Source of the DNA: an uncultured Prochlorococcus sp.
GTDB taxonomy: Bacteria; Cyanobacteriota; Cyanobacteriia; PCC-6307; Cyanobiaceae
DNA: 38,498 nucleotides
Assembly: GCA_902574405.1 (NCBI GenBank)
Contig: CACGMX010000005.1
Location: forward strand, 1-38,498
Reading direction: 5' to 3'
In this document: piece after piece, positions 1 to 10,527 of the stretch
How positions within the stretch are numbered: the first letter of the stretch is position 1
How the letters are laid out: each line of letters opens with the position of its first letter
The notes under the pieces: model-generated
What the model was told of the DNA's origin: nothing
Databases searched by the model: none
Seen by the model: the letters and a program-made list of their open reading frames with translations, nothing else
Program-made: the position numbers and the translations under genes

Positions 1-2
1 AT

Positions 3-347
3 AAAACTTTTAATATTCCAACTTCTAAGGATAATCCATCATTAAATCTTTCTCACGCTGTTTCAATAGTTCTGTATGAATTAAATAAGTCTTCTAAAAA
101 GAATTTAAATAATGAATTAAAAGTTTTTAACTTAGCATCACCGAATGAAGTACATGATACATTTGTGGAATTAGAGGAAATGCTTTTGCGAGTTGGATAT
201 CTCTTAGAACATACCTCCAAGGCAAAAATAAATAAATTTAAGAATTTTATTTTGAGGGCAAATACATCAATGAATGAAATGAATGTTTTACGAGGAATTG
301 TCCATCAAATAAACTGGTTTTTGAACAATTCAAAAAAAAATAAGTAA
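3..347 (+). CDS. 3' end of SpoU/TrmH-family RNA 2'-O-methyltransferase (TrmJ-like), truncated by window start
   Basis: Open frame from position 3 (KTFNIPTSKDNPSLNLSHAVSIVLYEL...) with the NPSLNL-hAV.hvLYEL motif typical of the TrmJ/SpoU C-terminal region; runs into the listed ORF 165..347. Confidence 0.75.
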   Translation, partial: KTFNIPTSKDNPSLNLSHAVSIVLYELNKSSKKNLNNELKVFNLASPNEVHDTFVELEEMLLRVGYLLEHTSKAKINKFKNFILRANTSMNEMNVLRGIVHQINWFLNNSKKNK

Positions 348-464
348 CTATAAATTTGATTAGTTACTATTCACTCTTTGTTTTAATTTGATAGGGATAT
401 TTACTAAAAACATTTTCTGAAGTAACATCTATTGATTATTTGAATATTTAAGAAAACTAAAACT

Positions 465-1556
465 GTGCCTACAACAAAGAAAAGAAGAGTTTTTCCTTTT
501 ACAGCAGTAATTGGCCAAGAAGAAATGAAATTGGCTCTTTTGTTAAATGTTATTGATCCAAGAATTGGAGGAGTGATGATAATGGGTGATAGAGGGACTG
601 GAAAGTCCACTACAATCAGAGCCTTAGCTGATTTGTTGCCTGCAATCGATGTTGTTAAAGACGATCCATATAATAGTTCACTAGTTGATCCTGATTTACA
701 AAGTAAAGAAGTTTTGGAGAAAATTACTCAAGGAGAGAATCTAGAGAGTATTCAAAAACAAGTACCTATGGTTGACTTGCCTTTGGGGGCTACTGAAGAC
801 AGGCTTTGTGGAACCATTGATATAGAGAAGGCTTTGAGCGAAGGTGTCAAGGCATTCGAACCGGGTCTACTAGCAAAAGCTAATAGAGGTTTACTATACG
901 TTGATGAAGTGAATTTACTTGATGATCATTTAGTTGATGTACTTTTAGATTCGGCCGCTTCTGGATGGAATACAGTTGAAAGGGAGGGGGTATCAGTTCG
1001 ACATCCTGCGAGGTTTGTCCTTATTGGTTCAGGAAATCCAGAAGAAGGTGAATTAAGGCCTCAACTATTGGATAGGTTTGGAATGAGTGTTGAAGTTAAG
1101 ACAGTTAGAGATGCTGAATTAAGAGTTCAAGTAGTTGATCAAAGAACTTCTTTTGATGATAATCCTGATGAGTTTTCATTGAGTGTTGAGAAACAACAGG
1201 ATGAACTTCAACAAAAAGTTATTAAAGCACAAGAAATATTAAATTCTGTTCAAATGGACGATGACTTAAGATTGAATATTTCTGCAATCTGCGGAGAATT
1301 AGATGTGGATGGTTTACGTGGAGATATTGTTACGAATCGATCAGCAAGGGCAATTGCAGCATTTGAGGGCAGAACTGAAGTGCAAGAAGATGATATAGCA
1401 AGGGTTATTTCTTGTTCTTTAAGACATAGACTTAGAAAAGATCCCTTAGAACAAGTTGATTCAGGTGAAAGAGTTATTCAAGCTTTTTGTAAAGTATTTG
1501 ATTTAGATGAAAAAGAAAATCTTTCAAAATTTCAATTGTCTGCTGAAGCTGAATAA
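465..1556 (+). CDS. chlI: Magnesium chelatase subunit I (AAA+ ATPase)
   Basis: [82 protein letters not shown] start. Confidence 0.97.
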   Translation: MPTTKKRRVFPFTAVIGQEEMKLALLLNVIDPRIGGVMIMGDRGTGKSTTIRALADLLPAIDVVKDDPYNSSLVDPDLQSKEVLEKITQGENLESIQKQVPMVDLPLGATEDRLCGTIDIEKALSEGVKAFEPGLLAKANRGLLYVDEVNLLDDHLVDVLLDSAASGWNTVEREGVSVRHPARFVLIGSGNPEEGELRPQLLDRFGMSVEVKTVRDAELRVQVVDQRTSFDDNPDEFSLSVEKQQDELQQKVIKAQEILNSVQMDDDLRLNISAICGELDVDGLRGDIVTNRSARAIAAFEGRTEVQEDDIARVISCSLRHRLRKDPLEQVDSGERVIQAFCKVFDLDEKENLSKFQLSAEAE

Positions 1557-1558
1557 CA

Positions 1559-2032
1559 GTGAGAATAATTGGGATTGACCCCGGATTAGCTAGAGTTGGT
1601 TATGGAATAATTGAGATAGAAAATGAAAGAAAGATATTATTAGATTGCGGTGTTATTGAGACAGGTAAAGATAAAAAAGAAGAAGATAGACTTTATGAGA
1701 TATTCCAAGATCTTAATGAATTAATAAATCGTTGGAAACCAACTGCAGCGGCAGTAGAAAAATTTTTCTTTTACAGGTCAAGCACTACCATTAGTGTGGT
1801 GCAGGCTAGAGGTGTAATTATGATGGTATTGGCCTCTAAAAAAATTCATGTTAGTGAGTATTCACCTGCTCAGATAAAATTAACAATAGCTGGGTGTGGA
1901 AAGGCATCTAAGAAAGATATTCTTGATGCTGTTATGTATAACTTAGATCTTAACAAACCTCCAAAACCTGATGATTCGGCAGATGCATTGGCAATAGCAC
2001 TCACAAAACTAAATGAGGAAGGCTTTAACTGA
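1559..2032 (+). CDS. ruvC: Crossover junction endodeoxyribonuclease RuvC
   Basis: [53 protein letters not shown] start. Confidence 0.96.
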   Translation: MRIIGIDPGLARVGYGIIEIENERKILLDCGVIETGKDKKEEDRLYEIFQDLNELINRWKPTAAAVEKFFFYRSSTTISVVQARGVIMMVLASKKIHVSEYSPAQIKLTIAGCGKASKKDILDAVMYNLDLNKPPKPDDSADALAIALTKLNEEGFN

Positions 2033-2041
2033 AAATTTAAA

Positions 2042-2599
2042 ATGACGATCTTTAAAAATAAGAAATTGGAGAGGGATACGTTTAGAAAACTAAGAGATGG
2101 GATATCTCCTGATCAAAGAGAAAATGTAGAAAAGAATGTAAGACTATATATTGATTTATTTGTTAAGGGATATAAAAATATTGGTTATATAGCTATATAT
2201 TGGCCTCTAAAAAATGAAGTTGATATAAGAAGTCTTAAGAAAAAATTCACTTTAGCTTTACCTAGATGTAAAGATAAAAAAGAGTTGTTATTTTATCCAT
2301 GGGACGAAAAACCTCTTACCAAAGATTCTGAGGGAATATTAAGTCCAAATAACTCTTCTCCATTGAGTCATTTGCAGATAAGCATGATATTTGTACCATG
2401 TCTTTCGGTTGATAAAAATTTAACAAGATTGGGTTATGGAGGCGGTTATTTTGATAAATTAAGAAGAGATAATGATTGGGGAAATGTTCCATGTATTGGA
2501 GTATTAACTTCTAACTGCGTAAGTACGATTCCATTAACCAGAGCTGAGTGGGATATTCCTTTATCTGGCTTTATCACAGAAAAAGAAATATTTGTATAA
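2042..2599 (+). CDS. 5-formyltetrahydrofolate cyclo-ligase family
   Basis: C-terminal FVPCLSVDKNLTRLGYGGGYFDKLR motif. Confidence 0.9.
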   Translation: MTIFKNKKLERDTFRKLRDGISPDQRENVEKNVRLYIDLFVKGYKNIGYIAIYWPLKNEVDIRSLKKKFTLALPRCKDKKELLFYPWDEKPLTKDSEGILSPNNSSPLSHLQISMIFVPCLSVDKNLTRLGYGGGYFDKLRRDNDWGNVPCIGVLTSNCVSTIPLTRAEWDIPLSGFITEKEIFV

Positions 2600-2638
2600 T
2601 AGAAGACTGTTAAATTGATTAATTTAAAGCTTTAAAAA

Positions 2639-3058
2639 ATGGAAAATCAGGAAAAATACAATAATTTATCAAAATTAGTAGAAAAGTTGAAGAAATCAGA
2701 AGATCCAAAAAGAAAATATGAATACATTTTGTGGTTAGGTAAAAAATTGAAAGAGCCAGATAGTGAAATTCTTGTAGAAGAAAATAAAGTTAAGGGATGC
2801 GTTTCAGAAGTTTTTGTTAAGGCAACTATTAAAGCTGGTAAATTATTTTGGGAAGGATATTCTGATGCTCTCATAACGAAGGGTTTGTTGGCCTTTTTAA
2901 TAACTGGATTAAATGAGTTAACACCAAATCAAGTTGTTGAAATAGATAAGAAATTTATAGAAGATACTGGTTTGAAAGCAAGCTTAACGCCTTCACGTTC
3001 AAATGGTTTTTTAAACATTTTATTGAAAATGCAGTCTCAAGCAAATGAATTTTTGTAG
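2639..3058 (+). CDS. SufE-like Fe-S metabolism protein
   Basis: YEYILWLGKKL, VKGCVSEVFVKA (catalytic Cys), SDALITKGLLAFLI, LKASLTPSRSNGFLNIL. Confidence 0.9.
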   Translation: MENQEKYNNLSKLVEKLKKSEDPKRKYEYILWLGKKLKEPDSEILVEENKVKGCVSEVFVKATIKAGKLFWEGYSDALITKGLLAFLITGLNELTPNQVVEIDKKFIEDTGLKASLTPSRSNGFLNILLKMQSQANEFL

Positions 3059-3102
3059 GCCTAATAATATAAAATTAAACTCAAAGTTAAAAGAAATAAA
3101 AA

Positions 3103-4404
3103 ATGAGAAAATGCAAAATTGGGATTGTAGGTTTTGGAACTGTAGGTTCAGGAATTTATAAAATATTAAGTTCTGAAGCTGATTTACATCCAATCCTAAA
3201 AGAAATAGAAATTGCAAAAATAGCAGTTAAAGATCTTAATAAAAAAAGGGATATTGAGCTAGACAATAATTTATTAACTGATGATCCATTTAAATTAATT
3301 AATGACCCTTCTATAGATGTAGTTGTTGAAGTAATGGGTGGAGTTGATTTGGCGAAAGATATTATTCTGCAATCATTAAAATTAGGCAAATCTGTTGTTA
3401 CTGCAAATAAAGCTGTTATTGCAAGATATGGAGAAGAAATATATAAAACTGCATCTAAAGAAGGAGTGTATATATTGTCCGAAGCAGCTGTTTGCGGGGG
3501 GATTCCAATAATTGAACCCTTAAAAAGATCATTAAAAAGTAACAGTATAAAAAAAATGGTTGGGATAATAAATGGCACAACAAATTTTATTCTTTCAAAG
3601 ATGGCAAATGAAAAAGCTGATTATAAGGAGACTTTAAAATTGGCCCAAAGCCTTGGTTACGCAGAATTTGATCCAACTGCAGATGTTGAGGGGCATGATG
3701 CTGCTGATAAGATTTCAATCCTTAGTGAACTCGCATTTGGAGGGAAAATCAAAAGAAAGGAGATACATTCTGAAGGTATTAGTAAAATTAATCTAAAGGA
3801 TATCGAATATGCCAATAAATTAGGATTTGAAATAAAACTTTTAGCGCTCTCCGAAAGGGGACAAACAAATAGTAATGATTCACTTGCTTTGAATATTTGG
3901 GTAGGTCCTTCTTTGATTCCAAAATCTCATCCATTGGCAACAGTTAAGGGAGTGAACAATGCCTTATTGATAGAGGCTGATCCTCTGGGAGAGATAATGT
4001 TGTATGGTCCAGGTGCAGGGAGTGGCCCAACTGCTGCATCTGTAGTATCAGATATATTAAATCTGCATGCCGCCTCAGTAAAAAATAATAATTCAGTCGA
4101 TCCATTGTTATCTTTTGATTTCTGGAGAACCTGTCATATCATAGAATCTTCACAAATAAACAAAAAAAATTACCTTAGAATTATTTGTCTTGATAGTCCA
4201 GGCGTCATAGGAAAGATTGGAGATATTTTTGGAAAGAATAATGTATCAATCGAATCAATTGTTCAACTTGATGCAAGTGAGGACAAAGCAGAAATTGTCG
4301 TTATTACTCATGAGGTGAATAATGGAGATTTTGATAAATCGAAAGATGAAATAAATTCGCTAAATGAAGTCAAAATTATCGCAAGTCAATTAAGTTGTAT
4401 TTAA
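3103..4404 (+). CDS. hom: Homoserine dehydrogenase (with C-terminal ACT domain)
   Basis: KIGIVGFGTVGSGIYKIL, VTANKAVIARYGEEI, EAAVCGGIPII, GIINGTTNFILSKM, AEFDPTADVEGHDAADK. Confidence 0.96.
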   Translation: MRKCKIGIVGFGTVGSGIYKILSSEADLHPILKEIEIAKIAVKDLNKKRDIELDNNLLTDDPFKLINDPSIDVVVEVMGGVDLAKDIILQSLKLGKSVVTANKAVIARYGEEIYKTASKEGVYILSEAAVCGGIPIIEPLKRSLKSNSIKKMVGIINGTTNFILSKMANEKADYKETLKLAQSLGYAEFDPTADVEGHDAADKISILSELAFGGKIKRKEIHSEGISKINLKDIEYANKLGFEIKLLALSERGQTNSNDSLALNIWVGPSLIPKSHPLATVKGVNNALLIEADPLGEIMLYGPGAGSGPTAASVVSDILNLHAASVKNNNSVDPLLSFDFWRTCHIIESSQINKKNYLRIICLDSPGVIGKIGDIFGKNNVSIESIVQLDASEDKAEIVVITHEVNNGDFDKSKDEINSLNEVKIIASQLSCI

Positions 4405-4474
4405 AAAAATAGTTTGCAAATTTCTTTATAGCTTGTTAAACCGAAGAAAGTAAGTGTTTGGTTTTAGAACCTTA

Positions 4475-4741
4475 ATGATTCATTCAAAACTTTTAGACAG
4501 TAAAAATAATAATTTAATTTCTTCTGAAAACCTTTATAAAGGTGCTTGTGTAAAAATTAAAAATAGCAATAAGACTTTTCAAGTAGTTGGTTTAAATATA
4601 AGTAAAGAAATTTGTTGGGTGAGAGAGTGGCCTTTTGCATGTAATTCTAAAAAAACATTTGCTTTAGAAATAAATCAAATAATCTTACAAATTTTCTGCT
4701 CTAATAATTCTTCAGAAAAACTAAGTAATTATGAAATATAA
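4475..4741 (+). CDS. Small conserved-type hypothetical protein
   Basis: ORF track gives 4454 (GTG); ATG at 4475 looks more likely. Overlaps start of the next gene by 11 nt. Confidence 0.65.
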   Translation: MIHSKLLDSKNNNLISSENLYKGACVKIKNSNKTFQVVGLNISKEICWVREWPFACNSKKTFALEINQIILQIFCSNNSSEKLSNYEI

Positions 4742-6308
4742 AAAAAAAGTTGTTTTATCAATATTTATTATTTTAATTTCTTTTTTACAGAATTCTTGCG
4801 GCTCAAAAAGAATATCTAAAAAAATCATAGTAGCAAGTTCTGGAAAAATTGAATCTTTAGATCCAGCTAGAGCAAATACTCTTAAAGCAATTCAATTAAT
4901 CAGTTCTCTTGGAGACACATTATATGAATTAAATTCTGATGGAGAATTAATCCCTCAATTGGCTTCGGGTATGCCAGTTATTTCGAAGGATAGGCTTCAA
5001 ATAACTATCAATTTAAGAAAGAATGTTTTTTTTCATGATGGAACTGCATTTAACTCAAATGCTATCAAGTTTACCTTTGATAGATTCAAAAGAATTGGAA
5101 CAATGAACTATATTTTAGGAAATAAGATTAAATCAATTGAAACGCCAAGTGAATATTCAGTCATAATAAATTTGAATAAACCATCAAGTTCTTTAAATGG
5201 TTTACTCACATCAGTAAATTTAACTCCAATATCTCCTACCTTTTACAAACAATATTCTGATAAGTTTCTAAATGAAAAATTCGTTGGTACTGGCAAGTAT
5301 GTGCTTACTAGTTTTTCTAATGAAGTTCAATCAATTGATCCATATTTAAATTATTGGGGTGAAAAGCCCTTAAATAAGGGAGTTAATTTTGTGGGATATT
5401 CAAATTCATCTTCTCTTTTTGGTGCTTTAAAAAGTAAACAAATTGACGTACTTTTATCAAATTCAATTGATGATAGTCAGAGAAAAAGTCTAAATAATTT
5501 AAGTAAAAATAAACAGTTTAATGAAGGTAATAGCCCTTTCACTGAATTAAGTTTTATAAGCCTTAAAACTAGTTCTTATCCCTTAAATAATCTTAATTTA
5601 AGACTGGCTTTGGCAAAAAGTCTTAATAGAAAATTGATTAGTGAGAAAGTAAGTTATGGATTAAGGAAGCCATCTAGATCAATTATTCCTCCGATATTAA
5701 AAAAAGATAATCAAGAACTTTGGCCTAAATATGATTATTTAGAAGCGAGAAGGTTATTGCAAAAAGAAAATTACTGCAATGGAAATATTCTAAAAATACC
5801 CCTTACTTATAGGTCGAATGTACCAGCTGACAAGCTTATTGCTCTGACATGGCAGGAAGAAATTAAAAATTCTTTGAAAGATTGTATTGATATAGAACTT
5901 AATGGGGTTGAATCTACAACAGTTTATAAGAATCTAAGTTTAGGAATTTATACAGCAGTTATTCTCGATTGGACTGGAGCTTATTCAGATCCAGAAGCAT
6001 ATCTCACCCCTCTTTTAAGTTGTAATGAAATAGTTGATGGCATATGTAAAAAAGGAGAATCAGTTTACAGCGGTAGTTTTTGGGGTTCAAATAAAGTGGA
6101 AATTTTATTTCTTGAGAGTGAAAAAACAAGTGGAATTAAAAGATTAGAAAAACTTGTTGAAATTGAAAAAATAGCAGCAAATTCAATCCCTTATATTCCT
6201 ATTTGGATATCCTCTCAAAAAGCATGGTCTCAAAATAAAATATCAAAACCTATTTTTAACGGTGCAGGAATAATTTCATTGAGTGATCTAGAGTTAATTG
6301 ATGAGTAG
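4731..6308 (+). CDS. ABC transporter substrate-binding lipoprotein, peptide/nickel (SBP_bac_5) type
   Basis: Lipobox-like LQNSCGSK; SLDPARANTLKAIQLISSLGDTLYEL, LASGMPVISKDRLQITINLRKNVFFHDGTAFNSNAIKFTFDR. Confidence 0.92.
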   Translation: MKYKKKVVLSIFIILISFLQNSCGSKRISKKIIVASSGKIESLDPARANTLKAIQLISSLGDTLYELNSDGELIPQLASGMPVISKDRLQITINLRKNVFFHDGTAFNSNAIKFTFDRFKRIGTMNYILGNKIKSIETPSEYSVIINLNKPSSSLNGLLTSVNLTPISPTFYKQYSDKFLNEKFVGTGKYVLTSFSNEVQSIDPYLNYWGEKPLNKGVNFVGYSNSSSLFGALKSKQIDVLLSNSIDDSQRKSLNNLSKNKQFNEGNSPFTELSFISLKTSSYPLNNLNLRLALAKSLNRKLISEKVSYGLRKPSRSIIPPILKKDNQELWPKYDYLEARRLLQKENYCNGNILKIPLTYRSNVPADKLIALTWQEEIKNSLKDCIDIELNGVESTTVYKNLSLGIYTAVILDWTGAYSDPEAYLTPLLSCNEIVDGICKKGESVYSGSFWGSNKVEILFLESEKTSGIKRLEKLVEIEKIAANSIPYIPIWISSQKAWSQNKISKPIFNGAGIISLSDLELIDE

Positions 6309-7323
6309 AAATTTAAATAAATTACTAAATTATTCCTTATTGAAAATTTCATTAATACCCATAATGCTATGGATAATTTCTTCATTAGTATTTATTTTAT
6401 TGAGAGTTGCCCCTGGTGATCCTGTCGATGCAATACTTGGATCTGGTGCAGATGAGGTTTCAAGGGAATTTCTAAGAAATAAATTGGGACTAAATGAACC
6501 TTTAATAAGTCAATATTTTTCATATATTAAAAGTATATTGCACTTAGATTTTGGCCAATCTCTTAGTACTCAGGAGCCAGTCCTCTATATTATTATTAAG
6601 TCATTGCCTGCAAGTCTTGAGCTTGGATTCTTTTCAATATTAAGTGCCACACTAATCGGATTCCCATTGGGATTAATCGGCTTAAGAAATAAAGGTAAAA
6701 AGACTGATTATTTTGCGAGAATATTAGGAATTGCTACATATGCGATCCCTCCTTTTTGGGGTGCAATGTTAGCGCAATTATTATTTTCTGTATTCTTTAA
6801 CATTTTCCCAATTGGAGGTAGATTTCCAATATTTCAACAACAACCTCAAATTACAGGTTTTCTGGTTTTAGATAGTATTCTTTCAAATAATATTATTGCT
6901 TTGAAAGATAGTCTTTATCATCTCGCACTTCCTTCGATTACCCTTGGCTTTTTATTAAGTGGTATATTCAGCCGCTCATTAAGAGTAAATTTGGATAAGA
7001 CATTAAAAAGTGATTATGTAAATGCTGCTATATGTAGAGGAATATCAAGGAAAAAAATATTTTTAAACCATGCATTGCCTAATGCTCTATTGCCAATTGT
7101 CACTATTTCTGGCTTGACTATGGCCTCATTAGCAGGAGGTGCTTTATTATTCGAGGTGACTTTTTCATGGCCAGGTATAGCTTTAAGATTACATGAAGCT
7201 ATTTCTCAAAGAGACTATACCTTGGTTCAAGGAATTGTAATTTTTACCTCTATGCTCATAGTCTCTTTAAATCTCTTCGTGGATATTTTAATCGCATATT
7301 TAGATCCACGAATAGAGTACTAA
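6301..7323 (+). CDS. ABC transporter permease, DppB/OppB-like
   Basis: RVAPGDPVDAILG, FGQSLST, HALPNALLPIVTISGLTMASLAGGALLFEVTFSWPG (EAA loop); start overlaps upstream stop. Confidence 0.92.
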   Translation: MSRNLNKLLNYSLLKISLIPIMLWIISSLVFILLRVAPGDPVDAILGSGADEVSREFLRNKLGLNEPLISQYFSYIKSILHLDFGQSLSTQEPVLYIIIKSLPASLELGFFSILSATLIGFPLGLIGLRNKGKKTDYFARILGIATYAIPPFWGAMLAQLLFSVFFNIFPIGGRFPIFQQQPQITGFLVLDSILSNNIIALKDSLYHLALPSITLGFLLSGIFSRSLRVNLDKTLKSDYVNAAICRGISRKKIFLNHALPNALLPIVTISGLTMASLAGGALLFEVTFSWPGIALRLHEAISQRDYTLVQGIVIFTSMLIVSLNLFVDILIAYLDPRIEY

Positions 7324-8870
7324 TTTTCGGAAATTTCTTTTATCGTTTCAAGATCTAAAAGATGGAAATCAAGTCCCAAATCTCTTTGGTTTTTAACTAG
7401 AGGGGGGATCTTTTGCTCTTTAATATTTTTTAAAAATTCAACTATAATTTTAGTAGATAAATCTTGTACTAATATTGGCTCTGAACCAATAAAAGATTCT
7501 CTTATTTTGAAGACGTCATTATTTTCTTCATAGCTTTTATTAATTCTTATTGGAGAGAAATGACTTGCACCTTCAATAATTAGAAATCTATTTGATGGAT
7601 TATTTAAAGCAGAAAAAACTCTAAATTGTTCATTGATTAAAGGTGTAATAAGATCATAAGTACCACCTATTAGAAGAGTTGGTGTTTTAATGCCTGTACT
7701 ATTTTCTTTTGACCATACTAAACTTCCAAATGAATTGAAGCCTACTATCGCACTTGCGTTATTAGTGTTTTTTTTCTTTGGGAATGGTATTTCGCTCAAC
7801 TGACATTGAAGTAATTTTGATAAATTTGTTACCGCAAAGTCTTTTAATGCCGAATCGCATTTTTCCTCTAATTGAGCAGTAGGTTTCTTCCCTTGATGTA
7901 AAAGTGCTATTAAAGCACCAAGTGAATGACCCATTAAAATATAAGAATTATTAGGTAAACCAAATTCTCCATTTTCATGAGCTTTCAATACAGCATCTAA
8001 ATCTTTAATTCTATATAAGAAAAAGTCTACACTTCCTGGTATTGTTTCCTTACCTTCGAGTACTTCTATGAATGATTCTAAATTACTCCCTCTATGATCT
8101 ATGAATAATATGGGCCAACCTCTTTTAGCTAATTCATTACCTATCCATTTGAAATTATTAATTTCGCCTCCAAGTCCTGGCATAAAAATTATCAATTCTT
8201 TATCATCATTTGTTTTATTGCTTTTCCATATTTCAACTTCAAAAGGTTTCACTCGGTGAGGAGCATAAATTTTTTTATCAATTTTTATTAGATCTTTAGT
8301 TGATATTTTTTTAGTATTTTTAAAAGCATTTTGTTTCGTTCTTTCAAGTTTATTTAATTTGGACAAAAGTTCTTGTTGCATAGTTAATTCATTTTTCCAA
8401 GATGAAATTATTAAAATTAAATTATCAATATCTATTGAAATTTCTTCTGATGGTAATGCCTTTATGATGTCTAAAGTTGAAACTTCTTTTTTTTGATCTA
8501 ATAAATTTTCTATAGTGTTATATATTTCCGTTCCATTATTGTCATTTGGGATTTTAATGCTTTTGCTTAATTCTGTAAGAATTTTACGCCCTATCCAACT
8601 TCTTAATATTTCTCTATTTAATCCCTCTTCTTTGAAAATTGGAAATTCTAAAAATTTTGATAATTCAAAAACTCTTATAAATCCATTATTTTTTAACCAA
8701 TCTATTAATTCTGTTGAATCATCTTTGTATTTTTCTAATTTTGATAATTGTTCTATAGTAAGAGGGATTTCCATCTCTTCAAACTTAATATTTATCTTTT
8801 CAGCGGCCTTTAAACCATTATTAAAAAATAAACTACACAAACTAAAAAAAATTATAAAAATGTATTTCAC
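7320..8870 (-). CDS. Alpha/beta hydrolase with N-terminal DUF1400-like region, secreted
   Basis: Signal peptide; IFMPGLGGEINNFKWIGNELAKRGWPILFIDHRGSN; nucleophile elbow LMGHSLGAL. Confidence 0.85.
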   Translation of the reverse strand: MKYIFIIFFSLCSLFFNNGLKAAEKINIKFEEMEIPLTIEQLSKLEKYKDDSTELIDWLKNNGFIRVFELSKFLEFPIFKEEGLNREILRSWIGRKILTELSKSIKIPNDNNGTEIYNTIENLLDQKKEVSTLDIIKALPSEEISIDIDNLILIISSWKNELTMQQELLSKLNKLERTKQNAFKNTKKISTKDLIKIDKKIYAPHRVKPFEVEIWKSNKTNDDKELIIFMPGLGGEINNFKWIGNELAKRGWPILFIDHRGSNLESFIEVLEGKETIPGSVDFFLYRIKDLDAVLKAHENGEFGLPNNSYILMGHSLGALIALLHQGKKPTAQLEEKCDSALKDFAVTNLSKLLQCQLSEIPFPKKKNTNNASAIVGFNSFGSLVWSKENSTGIKTPTLLIGGTYDLITPLINEQFRVFSALNNPSNRFLIIEGASHFSPIRINKSYEENNDVFKIRESFIGSEPILVQDLSTKIIVEFLKNIKEQKIPPLVKNQRDLGLDFHLLDLETIKEISEN

Positions 8871-8872
8871 TA

Positions 8873-10102
8873 GTGATTAGTCCAAATAGTTTAAAAATTA
8901 GCAAAAATTGGTGGATTCAATTTCCATACCATTTGAGGTTAATAACCAAGATAAGATTTTTTGCTGCATTTGGAGCAGGAGGAGTTATTTATTTAACATC
9001 ACTTATTTTTAATAACCTCGGATTATCGGCAACAGATATTGGGCTGGGATTTACTACTTCAGCAATAATTGGAACCTTAACGAGACTCTTTACAGGTAAT
9101 TATCTTAATAAAACAGCGAAAATACAATTTCCAATAATTACTTCTTCAATACTAAGTATTGCTGCTAGCTTATGCCTCATTTTTTCAAGAGATACTTTTT
9201 GGTACATAATTGGACAGTCACTTGTTGGGGCTTCTGCAGGAATATATTGGCCTGCTGCCGAGTTTGGAGTACCCTATTTTTGCCATCCTATCGAAACACG
9301 CAAAGCTTATGCTCTTGTAAGAAGTTCGGAGGCTTTAGGAATATTTCTAGGGGTATTCTTAGGGGGTTATATGATGAATTTTTTGTATGCAAAATCAATT
9401 TTTATTAATGATATATTTTGCATGTTAGTTATCACATATTTAATATCTAGAAATAGTTTTTCTATTAGAAGAAACTTAGAAAATGTCCAAAAAAAATTTG
9501 TAGATCCAATTAATCAGGGACAATTGAAATGGAATAAAAATTCAACAATAATAATTTTATCTATTGTATTGATAACTACCTCTTTAGCTCTGATTCAAGT
9601 GACTTTGCCTCTTGATCTTGTTAAAGGTGGAGTATATCGCAATGCATTAAGCAAAGAAATTATTAGTCTTATAATTTCTATTCAGTTAATTTTATTGTTG
9701 TTTTTACAATGGCCTATTGGATCTTGGATATCAAAAAAAGGGAGATTATTTGGGTTGAAATTTAGTTTGATAAATTTCTCTTTCGCTTCTTTTTTATTAT
9801 TTATTTCTAGTTATTTAAATATCCCAGCTTTTTATTTAATTTCTTTTTCATTGATATTAGTGAGTTTAGGGACTGCTTCATTTCTTCCAACATCAACAGA
9901 TATTGTTTTCAGAATAGCTCCTTCAAACAAAAAAGGTTTTGCACTTGCTCTATTATCACAATGTTTCGCTATGGGTTATTTTTTTGGACCATTTATTTCG
10001 GGACGTATATTAGATCTATTTGGTTATGCTTCAGTAATCTGGCTATCTATTTCATTTGCTTGCTTTATAATTTTTGCAATCCTATTTAAAAGATTATTTT
10101 AA
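8873..10102 (+). CDS. Major facilitator superfamily transporter
   Basis: Multiple hydrophobic TM segments; GASAGIYWPAAEFGV, SLGTASFLPTSTDIVFRIAPSNKKGFALAL; divergent with and nearly abutting the hydrolase start. Confidence 0.85.
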   Translation: MISPNSLKISKNWWIQFPYHLRLITKIRFFAAFGAGGVIYLTSLIFNNLGLSATDIGLGFTTSAIIGTLTRLFTGNYLNKTAKIQFPIITSSILSIAASLCLIFSRDTFWYIIGQSLVGASAGIYWPAAEFGVPYFCHPIETRKAYALVRSSEALGIFLGVFLGGYMMNFLYAKSIFINDIFCMLVITYLISRNSFSIRRNLENVQKKFVDPINQGQLKWNKNSTIIILSIVLITTSLALIQVTLPLDLVKGGVYRNALSKEIISLIISIQLILLLFLQWPIGSWISKKGRLFGLKFSLINFSFASFLLFISSYLNIPAFYLISFSLILVSLGTASFLPTSTDIVFRIAPSNKKGFALALLSQCFAMGYFFGPFISGRILDLFGYASVIWLSISFACFIIFAILFKRLF

Positions 10103-10117
10103 TTAATCTTTTAAAAT

Positions 10118-10486
10118 TTAAATTTTTTCTAATTCAATAATTCTTCTCTCTCTTAGAAATAAGAAAAAAGGTGCTGAGAATGCAAATGCAATGAGAAAAG
10201 TTCCAATGTAAACAACCCACATATTCTTTATCTTTAATTTTTTTGATTCATTTACTATCCATATAAAAATTGCACTTGCACCTACTAATAAGTCCCTAGA
10301 AATTGACCGAGCTGCAGGGTTGGCATTCGCTAAAGAAATGAAGTTATTTATATCAAAGCTACTTCCATATTCCCTGGCAAATTCGAAATTTGCCATCATT
10401 GGCAGGACAGCACCCAAAATTGATAGAAAAAGGTAAAGATAAGATAGTATCTGTTTATTATCTTTTAAAATGTTGAATGAATTCAC
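10118..10486 (-). CDS. DUF2834-like small membrane protein
   Basis: GAVLPMMANFEFAREYGSSFDINNFISLANANPAARSISRDLLVGASAIFIWIVNES. Confidence 0.75.
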   Translation of the reverse strand: MNSFNILKDNKQILSYLYLFLSILGAVLPMMANFEFAREYGSSFDINNFISLANANPAARSISRDLLVGASAIFIWIVNESKKLKIKNMWVVYIGTFLIAFAFSAPFFLFLRERRIIELEKI

Positions 10487-10527
10487 TTTTCAAGAATATT
10501 TCTTTTAATAATAGTATTTAAAAGCTT

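Noticed and set aside
3156-3578. 140-aa antisense ORF inside hom
   Set aside because: Lies entirely opposite a strong homoserine dehydrogenase CDS; composition reads as a shadow ORF.
8515-8880. 121-aa plus-strand ORF
   Set aside because: Antisense to the DUF1400/alpha-beta hydrolase N-terminal region; low-complexity Leu/Ser/Asn shadow ORF.
9172-9408. 78-aa ORF inside the MFS gene
   Set aside because: Out-of-frame with a well supported transporter CDS.
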